Source of the DNA: Palsa-1392 sp036490335 | GTDB taxonomy: Bacteria > Verrucomicrobiota > Verrucomicrobiia > Chthoniobacterales > UBA10450 | Reading direction: 5' to 3' | NCBI GenBank assembly: GCA_036490335.1 | Contig: DASXEB010000008.1 | Span: 1-64,000, forward strand | Length of the DNA stretch: 64,000 nucleotides | Part shown: piece after piece, positions 61,440-64,000 of the stretch | How positions within the stretch are numbered: position 1 is the stretch's first letter | Layout: every line of letters begins with the position of its first letter | Program-made: the position numbers and the translations under genes | Notes under the pieces: model-generated | Database searches by the model: none | What the model was told of the DNA's origin: nothing | The model's input: the letters and a program-made list of their open reading frames with translations, nothing else

Positions 61440-63305
61440 CTACTGATCGCGCTCGTTCGCCGTGCTCATGTAGCGCAGCTTGTCCGGCGGCGGCGGGACG
61501 CCGGGTTTTGGATAATCCGCCGCGACCTCGCGATCGCTCGTCGGCACGAGGCGCACGGCGCCGCGGGCGTTGTTTCGCCAGCCGTTTGGATCGGCGTATT
61601 CGTCGCCGCTGTTATGCAAACCGCTGACCTGATCTTCGAGACCGGTGCCGTAGCCTTGCTGCAAAATTGTCGGCGTGACAAAAACGAGGAGGTTGCGTTT
61701 TACCCGCGCGTTGACGTGCTGTTGAAAAAGATAACCGAGCACCGGGACGTCGCCGAGCACCGGCACTTTCGCGCGGTCCTTGCTCACTTCATCCTGAAGC
61801 AGGCCGCCGATCGCGAGCGTGTCGCCGCTTTTGATAAGCACGTTTGATTCGAGCGAGCGCGTGTCGATGATCGGGCTGAGGATGGGCGCGCCACCCGGCG
61901 GCGTGAAGGATTGATCGCCGACCTTGTTGCTGATGACCGGCTTCACGCTCAGCGTGACGAAATCGTCTTTGTTCACCGACGGCCGCACTTCGAGCGTGTT
62001 GCCGTATTTCTTATCCTGGAATCCGCTGAAGACTGATTGCGCCGTCTGCTCGTTGAACGTCTGCTGCGGCACCGGCTGCGCGCGCGTGATCTCGATCGTC
62101 GCCTTCATGTTGTCGGCCGTGACGATGCGCGGGTTGGCGAGAAATTCCGCGTCCGAATCTTCGTTCAGGAGTTGCAGCGTGAGCGACATCTGCGGGACGG
62201 AAAGGATCGCGAACTGCCCGCCGATCGCTTTCAACGCCGTGTCGTAAAGAAAATCCGTCGGCGTGAACGCGCCGTTGGTCGTCGTCACCGTCGGCAATGT
62301 TCCCGGGGCGACGCTGGTCGTGATCGCGCCGGTCGTCGGGTTGGTCGACTGGAGAATTGTGTTTGTGCCAGGCACGGGCGCGCCGAAACGCACGGTCTGC
62401 GGATTGGTCGAGCCGCCGAAAACGCCGCCCCAGTTGATGCCGTAACTCTGCCGCGGATTCGCCGTCACTTCGACGAGTCGCGCTTCGATCATGACCTGCT
62501 TGGTCGGCTTGTCGATTTGCACGAGCAGCTTCCGGATGTTGTCGATGTTGCTCTGATTTTCACGATAGAAAATCGTGTTCGTGCGCTCATCGATCTGCGA
62601 CGGCTGTTTGCTCAGAAGCTGCACGTCGAGGAGCGGCTTCACATCTTTCGCGATGCTGTAGCTGAATTGGTAACTGCCGCTTTCGGTCGGCTCGGCTGTG
62701 CGCTCGGCCGCGGTCTTGATGTAATAAACGTTGTCGATCTGATCCATGAAAAGGTTCTTCGCCTTCACGATGATTTTGATCGCCTGCAGCGCGGTCACGT
62801 CTTCGAGTCGCATCGTCACCGTGCCGGAAGAAGCGGCCGCGGCGTCGCTCACGACGATGTTGATTTTCGCCTGGCGCGCGAGCAATCGCAGCACCTGGCC
62901 GACCTCGTCGCCCTGAAATTCGCGCACGCCGACGCCGCCGCCTTCGGTCGAGGATTGAAAATCCGTCGAGCCGGCGGAAGCGGAAGTTCCCGATTGCGCA
63001 GGAACGGTTGTGCCGTTGCTCGCGACCATCGGCGCGGCGCTCGCGGAGACCGCGGGCGTGCTGCTGATCACGGGATTGTTTGGCGCGCTCGAAGCCTGCA
63101 CCATGGTCATGGGCGCGAGATCCGAATTGTGTGTCGCCGGTGTCGCGGTGGCGCTCGCGGCCGGCGAGCTGGTCGTCGCCGCGATCGCAGGCGATGCGGT
63201 TGCGGCCGGTGAAGACGCCGTCGCGGCGTCCTGCGCGAACGTTTTGGCCGCGGCCATCAAGGCGATGGCGAGCGCGGAGATGAATGTTTTTGTGGTAGTT
63301 GACAT
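61440..63305 (-). CDS. Second secretin (type II/III/IV pilus family)
   Basis: 621 residues from ATG 63305 (MSTTTKTFISALAIALMAAA, signal peptide); an upstream ATG adds 14 residues. A long Ala/Ser/Pro/Thr linker precedes VREFQGDEVGQVLRLLARQA (secretin/TonB short N-terminal domain), N1-type domains, and the barrel (QVMIEARLVEVTANPRQSYG; VLIKSGDTLAIGGLLQDEVS; VPVLGDVPVLGYLFQQHVNA; KRNLLVFVTPTIL). It resembles PilQ/GspD-like channels. No pilus gene adjoins it. The gene body is free of exact nonamer copies. Confidence 0.88.
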   Translation of the reverse strand: MSTTTKTFISALAIALMAAAKTFAQDAATASSPAATASPAIAATTSSPAASATATPATHNSDLAPMTMVQASSAPNNPVISSTPAVSASAAPMVASNGTTVPAQSGTSASAGSTDFQSSTEGGGVGVREFQGDEVGQVLRLLARQAKINIVVSDAAAASSGTVTMRLEDVTALQAIKIIVKAKNLFMDQIDNVYYIKTAAERTAEPTESGSYQFSYSIAKDVKPLLDVQLLSKQPSQIDERTNTIFYRENQSNIDNIRKLLVQIDKPTKQVMIEARLVEVTANPRQSYGINWGGVFGGSTNPQTVRFGAPVPGTNTILQSTNPTTGAITTSVAPGTLPTVTTTNGAFTPTDFLYDTALKAIGGQFAILSVPQMSLTLQLLNEDSDAEFLANPRIVTADNMKATIEITRAQPVPQQTFNEQTAQSVFSGFQDKKYGNTLEVRPSVNKDDFVTLSVKPVISNKVGDQSFTPPGGAPILSPIIDTRSLESNVLIKSGDTLAIGGLLQDEVSKDRAKVPVLGDVPVLGYLFQQHVNARVKRNLLVFVTPTILQQGYGTGLEDQVSGLHNSGDEYADPNGWRNNARGAVRLVPTSDREVAADYPKPGVPPPPDKLRYMSTANERDQ

Positions 63306-63368
63306 AATGTATGAAGCCAAGGGTTTTCGACTGCGATTCACCTCCAAAGCAGGAACCAGACCACCCCA

Positions 63369-63390
63369 AAAAACTTTCCGAAAAGTTTTT
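63369..63390. promoter_or_regulatory. AT-rich inverted repeat upstream of the secretin gene
   Basis: AAAAACTTT and AAAGTTTTT form perfect 9-base arms around CCGA, 64 bases before the secretin start. It may be an operator or a weak terminator; sequence symmetry is the only evidence. Confidence 0.35.
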
Positions 63391-63416
63391 CCAAACGCGG
63401 ACGGCAGCGTGCCGAC

Positions 63417-63461
63417 TCGTTAGGCGAAAAGCGCGCTGACCGGCGAAGGCTTGCCTAACGA
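63417..63461. repeat. Inverted pair of the dispersed nonamer
   Basis: TCGTTAGGC (63417) and GCCTAACGA (63453), 27 bases apart, lie between the anbu stop and the secretin start. A hairpin with 9-base arms is possible. The anbu stop TAA itself is in the variant GCTTAACGA. Confidence 0.5.
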
Positions 63462-63494
63462 AAAGAGAGAATTGCCGACGCCTGCGGCAGTTCG

Positions 63495-64000
63495 TTAAGC
63501 AGCGTCGGCGAAACCAAGCGCCGGCTTGCTGAAATCAGCCACCGGCATTTGCCTAACGAGCCGCACAATCCCGTCCTGCCATTTACGGCTGATCTCCTGC
63601 AGATAGGGATCGTTCTGCTCCAGCCGCGTGCGCATTTTTACCTGCAGTGAATCGGTCTTGTAACAAAAAATATCGATCGGCGGACCGACCGATACGTTGC
63701 TCTTCATCGTCGCATCGAGCGAGATGATGCCGAACTTCATCGCGTCCATCAGCGTGCTGTCGTAGCTGAATCCGCGATCGAGAATGGGCTTGCCGTATTT
63801 CGTTTCGCCGATCTGAAGAAACGGACTGTCCGGGCTCGCGTGAATGCTGTTTCCCTGCGGATAAATCAGGTGCACTTCCGGCGGCAGACCGGCGATCTGG
63901 CCGCCGATGATGAGATGAATGTTGAAGTTGAAACCGTCGGCCTCGAGCGCGCTCCGGTCGCGCTGTTCGACTTCGCGAACTTTCGAGCCAACATAACGAA
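63495..64000 (-). CDS. Anbu proteasome-like peptidase, partial
   Basis: The C-terminal 167 residues, cut by the right window edge; the start is outside. RYVGSKVREVEQRDRSALEA, FNIHLIIGGQIAGLPPEVHL, IYPQGNSIHASPDSPFLQIG and ETKYGKPILDRGFSYDSTLM are the hallmark segments of Anbu, the HslV/20S-like ancestral proteasome homologue. The N-terminal catalytic residue is not in view. In other bacteria anbu is linked to an alpha-E/transglutaminase cluster, which may lie beyond the edge. Confidence 0.88.
   Translation of the reverse strand, partial: RYVGSKVREVEQRDRSALEADGFNFNIHLIIGGQIAGLPPEVHLIYPQGNSIHASPDSPFLQIGETKYGKPILDRGFSYDSTLMDAMKFGIISLDATMKSNVSVGPPIDIFCYKTDSLQVKMRTRLEQNDPYLQEISRKWQDGIVRLVRQMPVADFSKPALGFADAA

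Larger units (their letters stand above)
7333..63559. repeat. Dispersed uptake-sequence-like nonamer GCCTAACGA (78 copies)
   Basis: Exact copies read by eye. GCCTAACGA at 7333, 9485, 12169, 12538, 12598, 13019, 15023, 15058, 17319, 17958, 23416, 24287, 26038, 26592, 27227, 27632, 28963, 31330, 32593, 33114, 37868, 39322, 40162, 40177, 40349, 40583, 42319, 48182, 51407, 52195, 54039, 55285, 57042, 57612, 58883, 59534, 60842, 60870, 63453, 63551. TCGTTAGGC at 11917, 12388, 12510, 12627, 13632, 13662, 13869, 23901, 25404, 27167, 27334, 27847, 28169, 30218, 31351, 31563, 31964, 32485, 33347, 35115, 36830, 37173, 37618, 42261, 47433, 48152, 49468, 53465, 54425, 55536, 56096, 56885, 58085, 58478, 58786, 60121, 61432, 63417. 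One-base variants (GCCTAACAA, CCCTAACGA, CCGTTAGGC) add at least ten more. Confidence 0.9.

Overview
The window reads as a chromosomal segment of a GC-rich Verrucomicrobiota bacterium, most likely a soil Chthoniobacterales/Spartobacteria-type lineage. The lineage is inferred from the mix of PEP-CTERM proteins, autotransporter-type beta-strand repeat proteins, a Verrucomicrobia-style split type II secretion system and futalosine-pathway menaquinone genes. No rRNA or tRNA gene is visible.

Layout. 1-6420: four tandem minus-strand paralogous beta-strand-repeat proteins, the leftmost cut by the window edge and frameshifted. 6404-7178: a broken alpha/beta hydrolase. 7690-11801: type II secretion ATPase GspE and secretin GspD. 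12434-18205: Mpl, a frameshifted membrane protein, and a ClpB gene carrying an in-frame REP-associated tyrosine transposase (RAYT) element. 18224-22850: a phosphoesterase, a 42-bp phased repeat array and a large PEP-CTERM protein. 22880-33357: DnaE, a polytopic membrane protein, GlnB, GlnA, TatA, an acyl carrier protein, a LOG-family protein and a hydrolase. 33457-41058: type II secretion/pilus genes gspF-X-gspG on the plus strand converging with gspH-I-J-K-L-M-(C-like) on the minus strand. 41194-46585: an FTR1 permease, a PEP-CTERM protein, a subtilase-fold protease, a 15-unit 21-bp phased repeat array and an ArsR-like regulator. 46597-50143: an EmrB/EmrA efflux pair with a TetR repressor and its palindromic operator. 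50202-64000: Ku, a lipoprotein, FabG, an amidohydrolase, ThpR, a DegP-like protease, RecG, RecJ, MqnA, MqnE, a second secretin and an Anbu proteasome-like peptidase cut by the right edge.

The most striking signal is not a gene. The nonamer GCCTAACGA occurs 78 times by my own reading (40 in one orientation, 38 in the other), where about 0.5 would be expected by chance. It lies inside genes in several reading frames, at start and stop codons and as inverted pairs. It is nearly absent from the beta-strand-repeat, PEP-CTERM, protease and transposon DNA. This has the properties of a DNA uptake sequence dialect, and the window also carries pilus-type secretion genes and recombination genes. Other unusual signals are the ClpB-RAYT nested fusion with flanking REP hairpins, and two helically phased intergenic repeat arrays (21 bp and 42 bp).
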